DNA of 64,000 nt from Nematostella vectensis (Eukaryota > Cnidaria > Anthozoa > Actiniaria > Edwardsiidae): NCBI RefSeq assembly GCF_932526225.1, contig NC_064038.1:8865070-8929069 (forward strand), written 5' to 3'. The notes under the pieces were generated by a model. That model worked only from the letters and a program-made list of their open reading frames with translations, was not told where the DNA came from and made no database searches. Of this stretch, positions 11,142 through 21,371 are shown one piece after another; the stretch's first letter is position 1; the number at the start of each line of letters is the position of its first letter. The position numbers and the translations under genes are program-made.

Positions 11142-14100
11142 GGTCAAAAGAGCGCATTTAAAGGGCGAGCAAATAGAGCGAGACTCATCAAGGACGGTAG
11201 TAGTCAAAACCAAGCCCTTAATTTTATTTCGCCATTCTGTGAATAGAGAGAACAAGAGAGGTGCATTAAAAAAGGAAGAAAACAGAGAAAAAGACACCAA
11301 GGGAGGAAGATAACAACCAAGGGAGGAAGATAACAAAGCGATCACACCATGGAAGGAAAAAAAACATAGGTGGTGCATCAGGGAAGAAAGCAAACAAAGT
11401 AAGGAGTACCAACATCAAGAAAGGAAGCAAACAGAGCGAGCACACCAATGAAGGGAGCTACAGAGTGAGGTGCATCAGGAAGGAAGAAAACAGAGCATGG
11501 TGCATCAAGGAAAGCAAACAGATTTGGGTGCATCAACATCAAGGAAAGAAGCAAACAGGGCGAGCACACCAATGAAGGGAGCTAACATAGTGAGGTGCAT
11601 CAAGAAGGAAGAAAACAGAGCATGGTGGATCACGAAGGAAGAAAACAGAGCGAGGTGCATCAAGGAAGGAAGCAAATAAAGTGGTCGTCACATCAAGGGA
11701 AGTCTAGTGAATACCATTCACCTTGTCGAATTGGCAGACGACCACATTCTCAGTGTCAAACAAGTCTGTGGCGCCATCATCAGGATCATCATCATCTGAA
11801 TTGAGCGGTTCTTCTTCTTCCTCTACGTTCTCCTCGTTGCCCTGGTCACCAGCTTTATCATGCTCGTCCTCATCATCGACATCATCGTCGTCCTCGTCAT
11901 CATCATCATCGTCGCTACTGTCATTGGCGCCATCTACCTGTATTACCATTTGTGGCTACCAGAAAATGGGTGACAAAAAATAGACTTTTCAGGTAAATTG
12001 TAGCCGGATTTATCATCCTTTCAGAAATTGATCGCTTTCGTTCCTCTAAGAAGCAAACTGCCCCTTGGTATCTGATATATCAGGTGCGGCAAGGGCGGGC
12101 CAATTACAGTATCATGCAAATAGGATGCTACCTAATACCAGGTTATCGGCTATGTGGTTCTATATACAACCCAAGTTTTACCAGACATGGATAAATGGTT
12201 CTAGAATACAGACCAGGAAAATGAATAGGAATGGACAGTGATATAACATGGATTGATGGTTCTAGAATACAGACCAGGTTAAGATAAATATTGAATGGAC
12301 AAAGATATGAAATGGGTGTATGGTTCTAGAATTCAGACCAGGGAGATAAATATGAATGTACACAGATATCGCATGGATGAATAGTTCTAGAATACAGACC
12401 AGGAAGATAAATTGTAGCCGGATTTGTGACACTTTCACAAAATGATCGCTTTCGTTCCTCTATGAAGCAAACTGCCCCTGGGTATCTGATATATCAGGTG
12501 CGGAAAGGGCGGGCCAATTACAGTATCATGCAAATAGGATGCTACCTTATACCAGGTTATCGGCTATGTGGCTCTATATACAACCCAAGTTTTACCAGAC
12601 ATGGACACTCTTTGCCATAAAACCACTTGAAAATCACAACAGGGATTACGAGTGGTAAAATAATTCCTGGCATTTTCAATATTCAGCGAAGTCTCATCAA
12701 TACCTTCTGCTAAAAGCACACTCTGGCTTCCCTCGTTTGATTCAAAACACGTTAATGCTTTTTAATTGGTCAGCTTCTTGGGGAGGGTGGCGTGCCGGGA
12801 AACCATTTTAGTGCTGGCCAATGAAAATCCTTCAAAAATTTTGAGTGATTGAAACCAGTGATTAAACCCAACAACTGTTGTTGTGGTCGGTGAGGTTTAC
12901 AGAATATTTGCAGCAAATATACAGTGACATGAAATAACACCCAAACAATAAACAATGCAGTGCTATGGTATTTTGAAATGTGATGGTCACCTTGTTCGTT
13001 CTCCCTTGTTGGCTTTGAGTCTGTATTTGTTGCTGTGTCATCTAAAAGGTGAAAAAGGAGAAAACCTAGTACATATAATGTACTTATTGCCGTCAGCTTT
13101 GAACTTATAGCCATCAGCTTTGATAGCCCTCAGCTTTGAACTTATAGCCGTCAGCTTTGAACTTATAGACGTCAGCTTTGAACTTATAGCCGTCAGCGTT
13201 GAGCTTATAGCCTTCAGCTTTGATAGCCCTCAGCTTTGAACTTTTAGCTGTCAGCTTTGATAGCCCTCAGCTTTGAACTTATGGACGCCAGCTTTGAACT
13301 TATAGCCGTCAGCTGGAACTTATAGCCATTAGCTGGAACTTATGGCAGTCAGCTTGAACTTATAGCCCTCAAGTTTGAACTTATAGCCATCAGCTTTAAA
13401 CTTATAACCCTCAGCTTTGAGCTGATAGCCATCAGCTTGAACTTAATAACCATCAGATTGAACTTATACTGTAGCCCTCAGCTTTGAACTTCTAGCCCTC
13501 AGCTTTGAACTTCTAGCCGACAGCTTTGAACTTCTAGCCGTCAGCTTTTAACTTCTAACCTTCAGCTTTAAACTTATAGCCCTCAGCTTTAAACTTATAG
13601 CCCTCAGCTTGAATTTATAGCCATAAGCTTTGAGCTAATAGCCCTCAGCTTTGAGCTTATAGCCCTCAGCTTGAAATTATAGCCATCAGCTTTGAACTTA
13701 TAGCAGTCAGCTTTGAACTTACATACTGTATATAGCCCCCAGCTTGAACTTATGGCCCTCAGCTTTGAACTTATAGCCGTCAGCTTGAAATTATTAAGTC
13801 TCTCTAAAGTAGTACAGTTTAAATTCAGTAATCACCTGCTGTTTGTTTGCTGCCAGTTGTTGGGCCTGCAAGTGCGGTATCTGTGGATGGAGTTGTTGGT
13901 GCTGTATAGGGTGTGCTACTTGGATTGTCCGTGCAGTGGGGTAGGGTGCTAGCCTGGTGGTACCAGCTGGAAAAAAAATTAAATTATTATAAATATTAGG
14001 GGGGGGAGCAGTTCAGAAAAAATCAAGAACGTTGTGGGGGAACAGCCATGCCCCTCCTGGTCATTTGCTTATAATTTTTCAAAATATTGGGGGGGGGACG

Positions 14101-17100
14101 TGCTCCCAGTGCCCCACCCTCTGCTATAGCCCTGAATAGTCTATGTAGAAGGGAAAGAATAAGAATTATCAATCAAAGAATGCAAAGATTTAAAAGTAAA
14201 AAGGTTGTCATCTTTTAGGTGTATATTGAATAGAATCTAATTATGGCTGATAATAAACTAAATACATGTGTCTTCAATGTATTTAAATAAGCAAATTGCA
14301 GTTCTGCTATCCAAAATTAGCATGGAACACAACAAATTTCTACTGAATTTAAGAAAATGTGGATATATTCTGCAATTACATTACTTATCTTTATTTGCCA
14401 ATTACCATTCGCCCTTACAATGTTTCTTAAAATACATATATAATGTGTAAATGCTATCCTATCATCAGAGACGAATGCTGATCTGGGGATTTGCCACTAG
14501 TACAGCACCTTGTGTTGCACCTTGCTGGCTTTGTTGTATTCCTGGTATTGCTAGGGTTGCGGCCGATGCAGCGGGGGTCTTGAGCACACAAACAAAAAAG
14601 GTCACCAATGTTGGCATGGATGATAATAGTAATTAGCAATGTCAGGTGCTGAATAATTTTCACAATACTTTTAAAACCTGAGAAACTAAGTAGTGTACAA
14701 ATACACTGAATAAGAGAAATTAAGAAAAAAATGCACTTTGTTCATGAAGTAAAAAAAGGCTTAATCTGTATTCTACATGAAATTAGTATTTTAAATAATA
14801 TAAATTAGCTCTGATAAACGCAAATGAATTTTATCTTAGAAACAATGTCTCTCATGCTATGTCTTTATCTCTGCTTGTGGTCCCCTTAGCTCAAAAGCTA
14901 TCGATTGAAGAAAATTTTTTGAAAGATTTTGCCATGCTAAAAATAAAATGGTAGCTTTGGAGTTTCATGCGACCAGGTTCTTCATCTCCACAGGGATTCC
15001 TTGATTGACCTCCACCAAAACAATTCCAAAGCAAAGTTATTTTTTCTGTAACTGTGGCTGAAAACAAGTATAACTCTAAGGAACTAAATTTCCTTAGACT
15101 TTGCTGGTAATATTAGGGACTCAAGGAAACAAGATGATGTTTCACCCACCATTTGATTCAGTGCATGGGCGTGTGCCTGCATCTGGGCGTGTGCCTCTGG
15201 GAAGATAATGGCTGTCTGGCCAGATGGGGTCTGCCGCTGCGCTAGTCCACCAGGAATAGACACAGATGCCACATGGGTGGAAGGTATTGTCACTATAACA
15301 CAGACCAGAAAGATGAATAGGCATGACCAGGAAGATGAATAGGAATGGACAGTGATATAACATGCATTAATGGTTCTATAACACAGACAAGGAAAATGAA
15401 TAAGAATGGACAGTGATATAACATGGATTTATGGTTCTATAACACAGACCAGGAAGATGAATAGGAATGGACAGTGATATAACATGGATTGATGGTTCTA
15501 TAACACAGACCAGGAAGATGAATAGGAATGGACAGTGATAAAACATGGATTGATGCTTCTAGAATACAGACCAGGTTAAGATAAATATTGAATGGACAAA
15601 GATATAAAATGGATAAATGGTTCTATAACACAGACCAGGAAGATGAATAGGAATGGACAGTGATATCACATGGATGAATACAGTAGTTCTAGAATACAGA
15701 CCAGGAAGATAAATATTTAATGGACACAGATATAAAATGGATGAATGGTACTAGAATACAGACCAGGAAGATGAATAGGAATGGACAGTGATATAACATG
15801 GATTGATGGTTCTAGAATACAGACCAGGAAGATAAATATTGAATGGACACAGACATAAAATGGATTAATGGTTCTAGAATACAGAACAGGCAGGAAATGG
15901 AGGTTGGGCACATATATCACATGGTTAAACAGACCAGGAGAAAAAGGAATAGGTAAATATTATATGGTTAAATTGATTCAGAATTGAGACCAGGAAGGAA
16001 ATTAGGAAATGTTAGCACAATTATTTCTTTTATCCAGGGTTGAAAGGAAATAAGAGATGGGATTTTTTTTTAACTAGATACTGACATAAAAGCACACATG
16101 CTTTAATTAAATCCTCAACTCAATAACCCTGTTACTACCATACCTTGTTGTGGCTGCCGTGATATAGCTTGCGGCATTGCCTGTTGTATAACATGAGGGT
16201 ACATATACTGTTGTCGAGCCTGTAGCACACCATCTGCTGGCATGCCATCGACAGCTCTAGACTGCAGCAATTTACTCTCCCAAATCTAAAAACAAATTTC
16301 AAAAAAAGGAAAGACAGGAAGAATTAGACAACTTAATTGATGATGAAGTATTGCTAGTTTTTTTATATGTTTGCTTTGAATTTTACTTATTTCTTTTGAG
16401 TTATCAAGCATACAGAAGTTTAGGTCTTTTCAAACTAACAGTAGGGTCAAATAAATAACAAATAAATATTTAAGGGGTTGAATACTGATCAAGCCATTAA
16501 AACTTTTAGACTAAAAGAGAAATTTAGAACTCTATCTGGGCTAGCCTGCACGCATGCGCTAGTGTGTGGGCCGAGTGAGTTTGTTGTGGACGCTTACAAG
16601 GAATCCCAGTGAGTTTGAAATTCCCTTGCAATAACAATAGTGAGGGGAAAGGCTAAAACTCCAAAGCAGCACAAATAGGGCCTATTTGCAGGCTATATCT
16701 GGGCAAATATCAAATATAAAAAATAACCCCCCCCCCCCACCCGACTCAAATGGATGAAAGCATCTAAGGGTGTAGCATAACAAGGTTTTATTGTAGCATT
16801 CCCACATGGTAAGGAGATCAGCCTATATCAACTATCATTCATAATTGTGAAACTTGACAAAATTTAATCTTTCTATGCCGTTTTTATTTATCAAATAGAT
16901 GCTTTCCGTGTCGGACAATTATTGAAAAAAATTCAATTGACATGAACGGACAGAAATGGAATAGAGTTTTTTTTATACTCACAAAGACAACAATCAACAG
17001 ATAGGTACCAATATAACAAAATTAAAAAAACAGACCGGCGATTTCAACATGAAACGTTTGCCAATTTCAAATAGTCTCAATTTGTTTTTCGTAGTTTTGT

Positions 17101-17455
17101 CGAAACATTTTATCAGATTTCTGTCGAAACATTCGATGTCGTCTGATTGGGAGTTCATGCGAGAAGATATGCCATCTGAACAAAAACAAACGCGATACAG
17201 CAGAAAAATAACAGCAAGGGCACAAAAAGCGGCACTTGTCTGAAGAATACCTGCTTCAATTCTTGTAGTACTTGGTCATCGACACCCTCATTCAAGAAAG
17301 CTTCTTTTACGTTCTTTATCACATCCTCAATGACGTTCCTGTATAATTTAGGCTGCCACAGACAAAATTCGGAAAAACCGCTATAAATCTCGCACAGAAA
17401 CATGGAATTCAAGGTAATCCATAGACACACTCACCACAATATTTGAATTTGACAT
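10904..17455 (-). CDS. GTF2A1: Transcription initiation factor IIA large (alpha/beta) subunit
   Basis: Nine exons on the minus strand: 17455-17435 (ATG), 17352-17251, 16285-16144, 15292-15150, 14578 to about 14509, 13966-13836, 13041-12991, 11955-11722 and 11011-10904 (TGA); about 333 residues, against 376 in human. The N-terminal helical domain reads PKLYRNVIEDVIKNVKEAF and WESKLLQSRAVDG. The middle is Q- and A-rich. An acidic block follows, then EEEPLNSDDD, LFDTENVVVCQFDK and the C-terminal beta-barrel NKWKFHLKDGIMNLKGKDYV..GEAEW. TFIIA clamps TBP on the TATA box; the precursor is usually cleaved by taspase to alpha and beta. All junctions are GT..AG and phases fit. The end of exon 5 is least sure: other phase-1 donors lie nearby. 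The identification itself is firm from both conserved ends. Confidence 0.95.
11096..11144. repeat. TG/G low-complexity tract
   Basis: (TG)n followed by a run of about 20 G, in the last intron of GTF2A1. Confidence 0.9.
11255..11700. repeat. Degenerate 30-45-bp minisatellite, GGTGCATCAAGGAAGGAAGC
   Basis: About a dozen imperfect copies of AGAGCGAGGTGCATCA + AGGAAGGAAGCAAAC. It ends just short of the acidic exon of GTF2A1 and gives only spurious ORFs. Confidence 0.75.
11996..12190. repeat. Duplicated about 190-bp intronic segment, copy 1
   Basis: From ATTGTAGCCGGATTT to CCAAGTTTTACCAGACATGG; repeated with few changes at 12413-12604. Each copy has the octamer ATGCAAAT, about 50 bp later a TCTATATACAACC box, and a CTGATATATCAG palindrome. 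Whether it is transcribed on its own is unknown. Confidence 0.8.
12190..12412. repeat. About 60-bp tandem repeat, TGGTTCTAGAATACAGACCA
   Basis: Four copies of GGTTCTAGAATACAGACCAG + GATAAATATGAATGGAC. The same unit forms the array at 15295-15960, so one minisatellite family occupies two introns of GTF2A1. Confidence 0.85.
12413..12604. repeat. Duplicated about 190-bp intronic segment, copy 2
   Basis: Near-identical to 11996-12190; the 60-bp tandem repeats lie between the two. Again has ATGCAAAT and TCTATATACAACC. Confidence 0.8.
13083..13795. repeat. 21-bp minisatellite, GCCGTCAGCTTTGAACTTATA
   Basis: Roughly 33 degenerate copies in the GTF2A1 intron between the exons at 13041 and 13836. 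Variants are CCGTCAGC / CCCTCAGC / CCATCAGC. It stops about 40 bp before the 13836 exon end. Confidence 0.9.
13998..14130 (-). repeat. Dispersed repeat family C, inverted copy
   Basis: Contains GGGGGAACAGCCATGCCCCT and GGTCATTTGCTTATAATTTT, the reverse complement of the family found at 36246-36372. Lies in a GTF2A1 intron. Confidence 0.6.
15295..15960. repeat. 60-bp tandem repeat, ATGGTTCTAGAATACAGACC family
   Basis: About eleven copies of GACCAGGAAGATGAATAGGA + ATGGACAGTGATATAACATG + GATTGATGGTTCTA. It begins within a few bases of the exon 4 acceptor (15293) of GTF2A1, so the array forms the splice-acceptor side of that intron. Confidence 0.9.
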
Positions 17456-17913
17456 TTTGTTTGGTATTTCTGAAAAGGTTTACGGGTTTACGGGGACGCT
17501 GGGCTTTGAGAAAGCCACCTTCTTTGCGCTCGCCGAGGACTTATATACTGAACAATACCAGCAATAGGGGGGTTGCTTTATTGTTCTCAAATGCCTAGCC
17601 TCCAAGCAGATTAGTAGCAGCACTGCATCCTGGGAATTACTCGGCCGAGAATCTTGTCGGCTACTATTCGTGTGTTCGGACTTTTTCAATTTAGTTGAAA
17701 TTGCCGAGGTTGAACTTTGAATTACTAGTCGGCATCTATTCGTAAGATCAATATCCCACAATGCTCTGCACATTCCCTCAAACAAAATGGTGGACAAAGC
17801 CCCGTAAAATCCGTAAGAATCCCTTCCACTATTGCTGTCTTTTTGTAGGATTCCGACAATAGTAATAATACCGTTTGAACTATAATAATAATCAGCGATA
17901 CAATTTCGTTGTC
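17456..17913. promoter_or_regulatory. Divergent promoter between GTF2A1 and the two-TM gene
   Basis: The GTF2A1 ATG (17455, minus) and the neighbouring ATG (17914, plus) are 458 bp apart. Two sites resemble the ZNF143/Staf element (TTCCCAnnATGCnnnGC). One on the minus strand at 17619-17640 reads AATTCCCAGGATGCAGTGC; one on the plus strand at 17752-17771 reads TATCCCACAATGCTCTGCAC. No TATA box is evident, as is usual for shared housekeeping promoters. Binding is inferred from motif match only. Confidence 0.5.
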
Positions 17914-18579
17914 ATGGGATCAAAATATTCCAAAACGCTTTCTCAAGAAGAAGTTCTAGCACAAAAAATGAGGGACGAATTTGAAGATATTTTTAGTAGT
18001 CTCCATCAAGACTGTCAAATCAACGCTTTGTCTTGTCACTACAGTGCTGGAAGGCATGAGTTTTTTGCTCGATTCTTGGAGTTATCGGCTAGTTCGTTTG
18101 GTGTCATGAGCGCTGGTGGGTTTGGAGTCATGCATTTTTACAAAGCAGGCCTTTCATTGAAAGGCAAAGGGATTCTTGGCGGAACATCTTCGATTCTTGC
18201 TGCTTGTTTTGCTTTGAGCACTCTTTTCAGTGGGATAAAAAGCTCTTCACGCAGTCCTGCGATTCTTAGTGAGGTGTACAATCAGTCTACAGCAGAATGG
18301 GATGAACTTGGTCAACTTCTTGAAGTTTACCAAAGGGTGAAAGTGAAAGACCCGAAAGTGAATTTATCAGAACTAGAACTTATGTGCAAGGAGGTATTAA
18401 GAAGAAAAAAAGAAGTCGCTCTAAGGACAAGAGTTGAAGACTGGGCATGCAAGAAAGCCATGAGAGATCTGGGGCTATTCAAAGTAAAGCCAATAGAGCC
18501 AGAAGTTATATTAAATTTGGGCAATAAAGACAAAAATAACGAGAAAGATGTTGCAGATGTTGAGAAAGATGAAAAATAA
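17914..18579 (+). CDS. Predicted N-myristoylated two-TM protein, SLATT-like layout
   Basis: Intronless ORF of 221 residues. The first ATG is 17914; upstream in-frame codons from 17875 begin with TTG and are not taken as a start. MGSKYSKT at the N-terminus fits the N-myristoylation pattern (Gly2, Ser6 replaced by Tyr-Ser). An amphipathic helical region follows, then two hydrophobic segments (about residues 60-80 and 88-110) separated by a short basic turn. Next is a helix with YNQSTAEWDELGQLLEVYQR, a charged helix and an acidic-lysine tail. Two adjacent TM helices followed by a helix with a conserved aromatic/W resemble SLATT-type 2TM proteins, but this is judged by eye; the family is not proven. 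It shares a divergent promoter with GTF2A1. Function unknown. Confidence 0.65.
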   Translation: MGSKYSKTLSQEEVLAQKMRDEFEDIFSSLHQDCQINALSCHYSAGRHEFFARFLELSASSFGVMSAGGFGVMHFYKAGLSLKGKGILGGTSSILAACFALSTLFSGIKSSSRSPAILSEVYNQSTAEWDELGQLLEVYQRVKVKDPKVNLSELELMCKEVLRRKKEVALRTRVEDWACKKAMRDLGLFKVKPIEPEVILNLGNKDKNNEKDVADVEKDEK

Positions 18580-18869
18580 GTCTATAGAAACCGTTTGGTG
18601 GAACAATAAGAAATATTAATGAACCAGCACAATTTATTGTTAGAACAGACATATAATGTAGATGAAGATCTAAAATGGTAAAGTATTCATCGTTAATAAC
18701 AGTTTGATAAGATTGTCAATAATATCTCTAAATCCATCAATTCAAAATGTTGCTTACTATAAAACTTACATTTAAGTTCTGAGAGGCCTTCCTCATGAAA
18801 ATAGATCAAGTTATGTGATAACAGCTATGTTCTCATGGCTGTCAACCCAACTTGGACAGAAATCTTGTG

Positions 18870-19012
18870 AAATCGGGTCAAATACAGTCATAGGTATCAT
18901 ATGGAAAAGGCATAGTATTTGAAGATTCCTTAATGAGAAATGACCCACTTTTTGGCCACCAAGGGGGGTGTGCGCACCCTACGCAACCCACTGTGTATGC
19001 ACCTGATCTTGT
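18870..19012 (-). repeat. Dispersed repeat family D, inverted copy
   Basis: ATAGGTATCATATGGAAAAG, AATGACCCACTTTTTGGCC and GGTGTGCGCACCC are the reverse complement of the 59565-59715 copy. Confidence 0.65.
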
Positions 19013-19458
19013 GACACCTGCCTTATGCGTGTGAGTTGACAGCTATGTGTTCTTGCTTGTAGTAAGTGATTACCAGAAAGTTTTTTGGATTTTCAAAGAA
19101 TGGTGGTTACCAAGAAGTATAACCAGCTAAATGCAGTTACATGAACATGACAAGAACATTATGAGTATGAGTTTGCAATCAATAAGCAATCATGGAACAA
19201 TACCCTTAGAGTAGAAAAACAGAACCATTAGAAAGAGAAGGAAATGCTTTCTGAATTTAGCTTTTCTTCTCATCATTCTCATCTCAGTGGTACATCTTCC
19301 CCAAACCTGGGTTAATAAGCCATGGTCAGGTCAGCTGAACTTGTTTTTGTTTCTCTTCCAAAAATGTAACAACCTGACTCTCCACATTAGAGATTGTTGA
19401 TCCTTTGTCTTTTCTGGAATGGATATGAACTCAGAATTCCCATCTCTCATTGCACTTA

Positions 19459-19745
19459 AAGTGGCATACCACCAGTTTACTGCTGGTCTACCTAACAACC
19501 TTTAACAATTTTTAACGGAAAACGCGAAAAATATTTCACACTTGTAAAAGCGGTGTCTATTAGAAGTTCTGTTGAGGATATGACTGATAATTTAGAGCGG
19601 ATGGCCTGTTAAAGAGCTTACAATGTCAGGACTTGTTTTGGAGACTTGTTAAATATTTCGGATTCGAATAGATTCTTTTGTCTTCTAACGGTTGAGGTTT
19701 CCGTCGGACCTCCGGAAGTAAGTGACAATGGTGACAATGTGACTT
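19459..19745 (-). mobile_element. TA-flanked MITE (family A)
   Basis: 287 bp between TA dinucleotides (19457-19458, 19746-19747). Ends AAAGTGGCAT..ACCACCAGT and, inverted, AAAGTCACATTGTCACCA. The interior is the reverse complement of the 60220-60467 copy (CGGTTGAGGTTTCCGTCGGA, GAGCGGATGGCCTGTTAA). The TA duplication fits a Tc1/mariner-type transposase acting in trans. No ORF. Confidence 0.8.
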
Positions 19746-19879
19746 TAATATGAGAAATGAAATAACAAAGTTGCATGCGGCACAAATTCTGGACGCGCGG
19801 CAATCAGAAACGACACCCTTCATTTTGATGTGTCTTAATATATATGCGGGCAAGCAGAAGAAGGACTCATTTAGTTAAA

Positions 19880-20009
19880 TGTACAATATTTAAATTCAAT
19901 TGCACTTCTTGAAAAACTAACACATTTCCCGCTAGAAAACTTCACATAGAACAATAAATAGAAGTTATAATGTCAGAAGCTTTACAAGCAAATAAAGCAA
20001 TATTCAAGT
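19880..20009 (+). repeat. Host dispersed repeat (family H), left part, ending in 9-bp target duplication
   Basis: CACTTCTTGAAAAACTAACACATTTCCCGCTAG..AAATAAAGCAATATTCAAGT-like sequence. It continues at 27120-27355 after the foldback element, and the same repeat is uninterrupted at about 36700-37060. The last nine bases, TATTCAAGT (20001-20009), are repeated at 27120-27128. Confidence 0.75.
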
Positions 20010-20605
20010 ACCAGAGTGAAGTTAGTTCCTTATTCGCAGTTCCTTTTTCGTCTGTTTCCTTATTCGCTCAGTTCCTTATTCAAATCCTGGGGGGGTACTT
20101 ACATGATACCTTTTAATTCGAGTTGAAACAGTATTTAGGCATAACAGTTTATTCAGAACAAGTCCAACAGCATTTTCGTCGGGTAAATTTCGATGCTTTA
20201 ACGTGCTCGCTGCTAAGCGGAGCTGTGAACATGAGACTCTATCTGCTACAAAAGGTCAAATTACGAAATGTGTGCAATCGCTTTCACAAATGAATCTAGC
20301 AAAAGAGAGGAAATCTACCTCTCATCTAATAAATGTATTTGTATCTTGGGCTTTATTTCCAAACGCATTAATATATTTAGAGGAGAAATATTCACGCTTT
20401 ACTTGACTACGTACGCGTGTAGAAGGAATTTGACCTTGCTAACAAAACCACAATTTGACAGATAGTGCTTGTTGTCAATTAACACCTTGGCTACTAGATA
20501 TGGCTCTGACAAAACAAATAGAACTTTAGAAGCACACTAGCATACACACATTGGCACCAGTCGGGCCAAGACGGGACGCTAGCACAGTCTATTACCCGTG
20601 CAGTT

Positions 20606-20663
20606 CGGCAACCATGGACAGCTGTTTCGTCCTTATTAGGACTCGTCAGCATGGCATAGCCGG
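20606..20663 (-). ncRNA. Hammerhead ribozyme, type I (copy 1)
   Basis: On the minus strand: stem I 5' side ending GCCAUG; CUGACGA core (plus 20643-20649); stem II GUCC-UAAUAA-GGAC (20629-20642); GAAA (20625-20628); a minimal stem III ACA-GC-UGU (20618-20625); then GUC with C17 at 20617; and stem I 3' side CAUGGU. Cleavage is predicted between 20617 and 20616. Stem I continues past an internal loop with CGGC/GCCG, leaving unpaired bases that could dock on the stem II loop. All invariant core bases are present. The 3-bp stem III suggests that it works best as a dimer. Confidence 0.9.
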
Positions 20664-20959
20664 TTTGCCTCAGTTAAACTTCATCGGCAAAAAAACTGCA
20701 GGGCGACTTCGACTCGAGCGAAGTGCTTTAAACCACAGCTTAGATCCATGTGGGATCTAGAGCTGCGACCGGGCTAGCGTGATGCCAATTGTGCGGATCA
20801 CGCATGCGACCTTTGCTAGTCTAAAACTCCGTCGGATAGCCAAACTATCCTTGCGAGTATGTATACATAAATGTGAACTTTAGAAGCACACTAGCATACA
20901 CACATTGGCACCAGTCGGGCCAAGACGGGACGCTAGCACAGTCTATTACCCGTGCAGTT

Positions 20960-21017
20960 CGGCAACCATGGACAGCTGTTTCGTCCTTATTAGGACTCGT
21001 CAGCATGGCATAGCCGG
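20960..21017 (-). ncRNA. Hammerhead ribozyme, type I (copy 2)
   Basis: Identical to copy 1, 354 bp away; predicted cleavage between 20971 and 20970. Confidence 0.9.
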
Positions 21018-21313
21018 TTTGCCTCAGTTAAACTTCATCGGCAAAAAAACTGCAGGGCGACTTCGACTCGGGCGAAGTGCTTTAAACCACAGCTTAGATC
21101 CATGTGGGATCTAGAGCTGCGACCGGGCTAGCGTGATGCCAATTGTGCGGATCACGCATGCGACCTTTGCTAGTCTAAAACTCCGTCGGATAGCCAAACT
21201 ATCCTTGCGAGTATGTATACATAAATGTGAACTTTAGAAGCACACTAGCATACACACATTGGCACCAGTCGGGCCAAGACGGGACGCTAGCACAGTCTAT
21301 TACCCGTGCAGTT

Positions 21314-21371
21314 CGGCAACCATGGACAGCTGTTTCGTCCTTATTAGGACTCGTCAGCATGGCATAGCCGG
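21314..21371 (-). ncRNA. Hammerhead ribozyme, type I (copy 3)
   Basis: Identical core, 708 bp from copy 1; predicted cleavage between 21325 and 21324. Cuts at copies 3 and 2 would release one exact 354-nt monomer (21324 to 20971). Confidence 0.9.

Larger units (their letters stand above)
18580..20000. other. Intergenic region left of the transposon cluster
   Basis: Holds an inverted family D copy (18870-19012), a family A MITE (19459-19745) and, from about 19880, the left half of the dispersed repeat that received the foldback insertion. No exon seen. Confidence 0.5.

Noticed and set aside
11704-11983. Serine-rich ORF on the plus strand (SSSSSTSSS)
   Set aside because: Shadow of the acidic exon of GTF2A1, which is on the minus strand.
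12770-13114. 114-codon minus-strand ORF with hydrophobic stretches
   Set aside because: It covers the 51-nt GTF2A1 exon in another frame plus intron sequence; the Q-rich frame with splice sites fits TFIIA.
17875-17913. N-terminal extension of the two-TM protein
   Set aside because: It begins with TTG; the first ATG (17914) gives a good myristoylation start.
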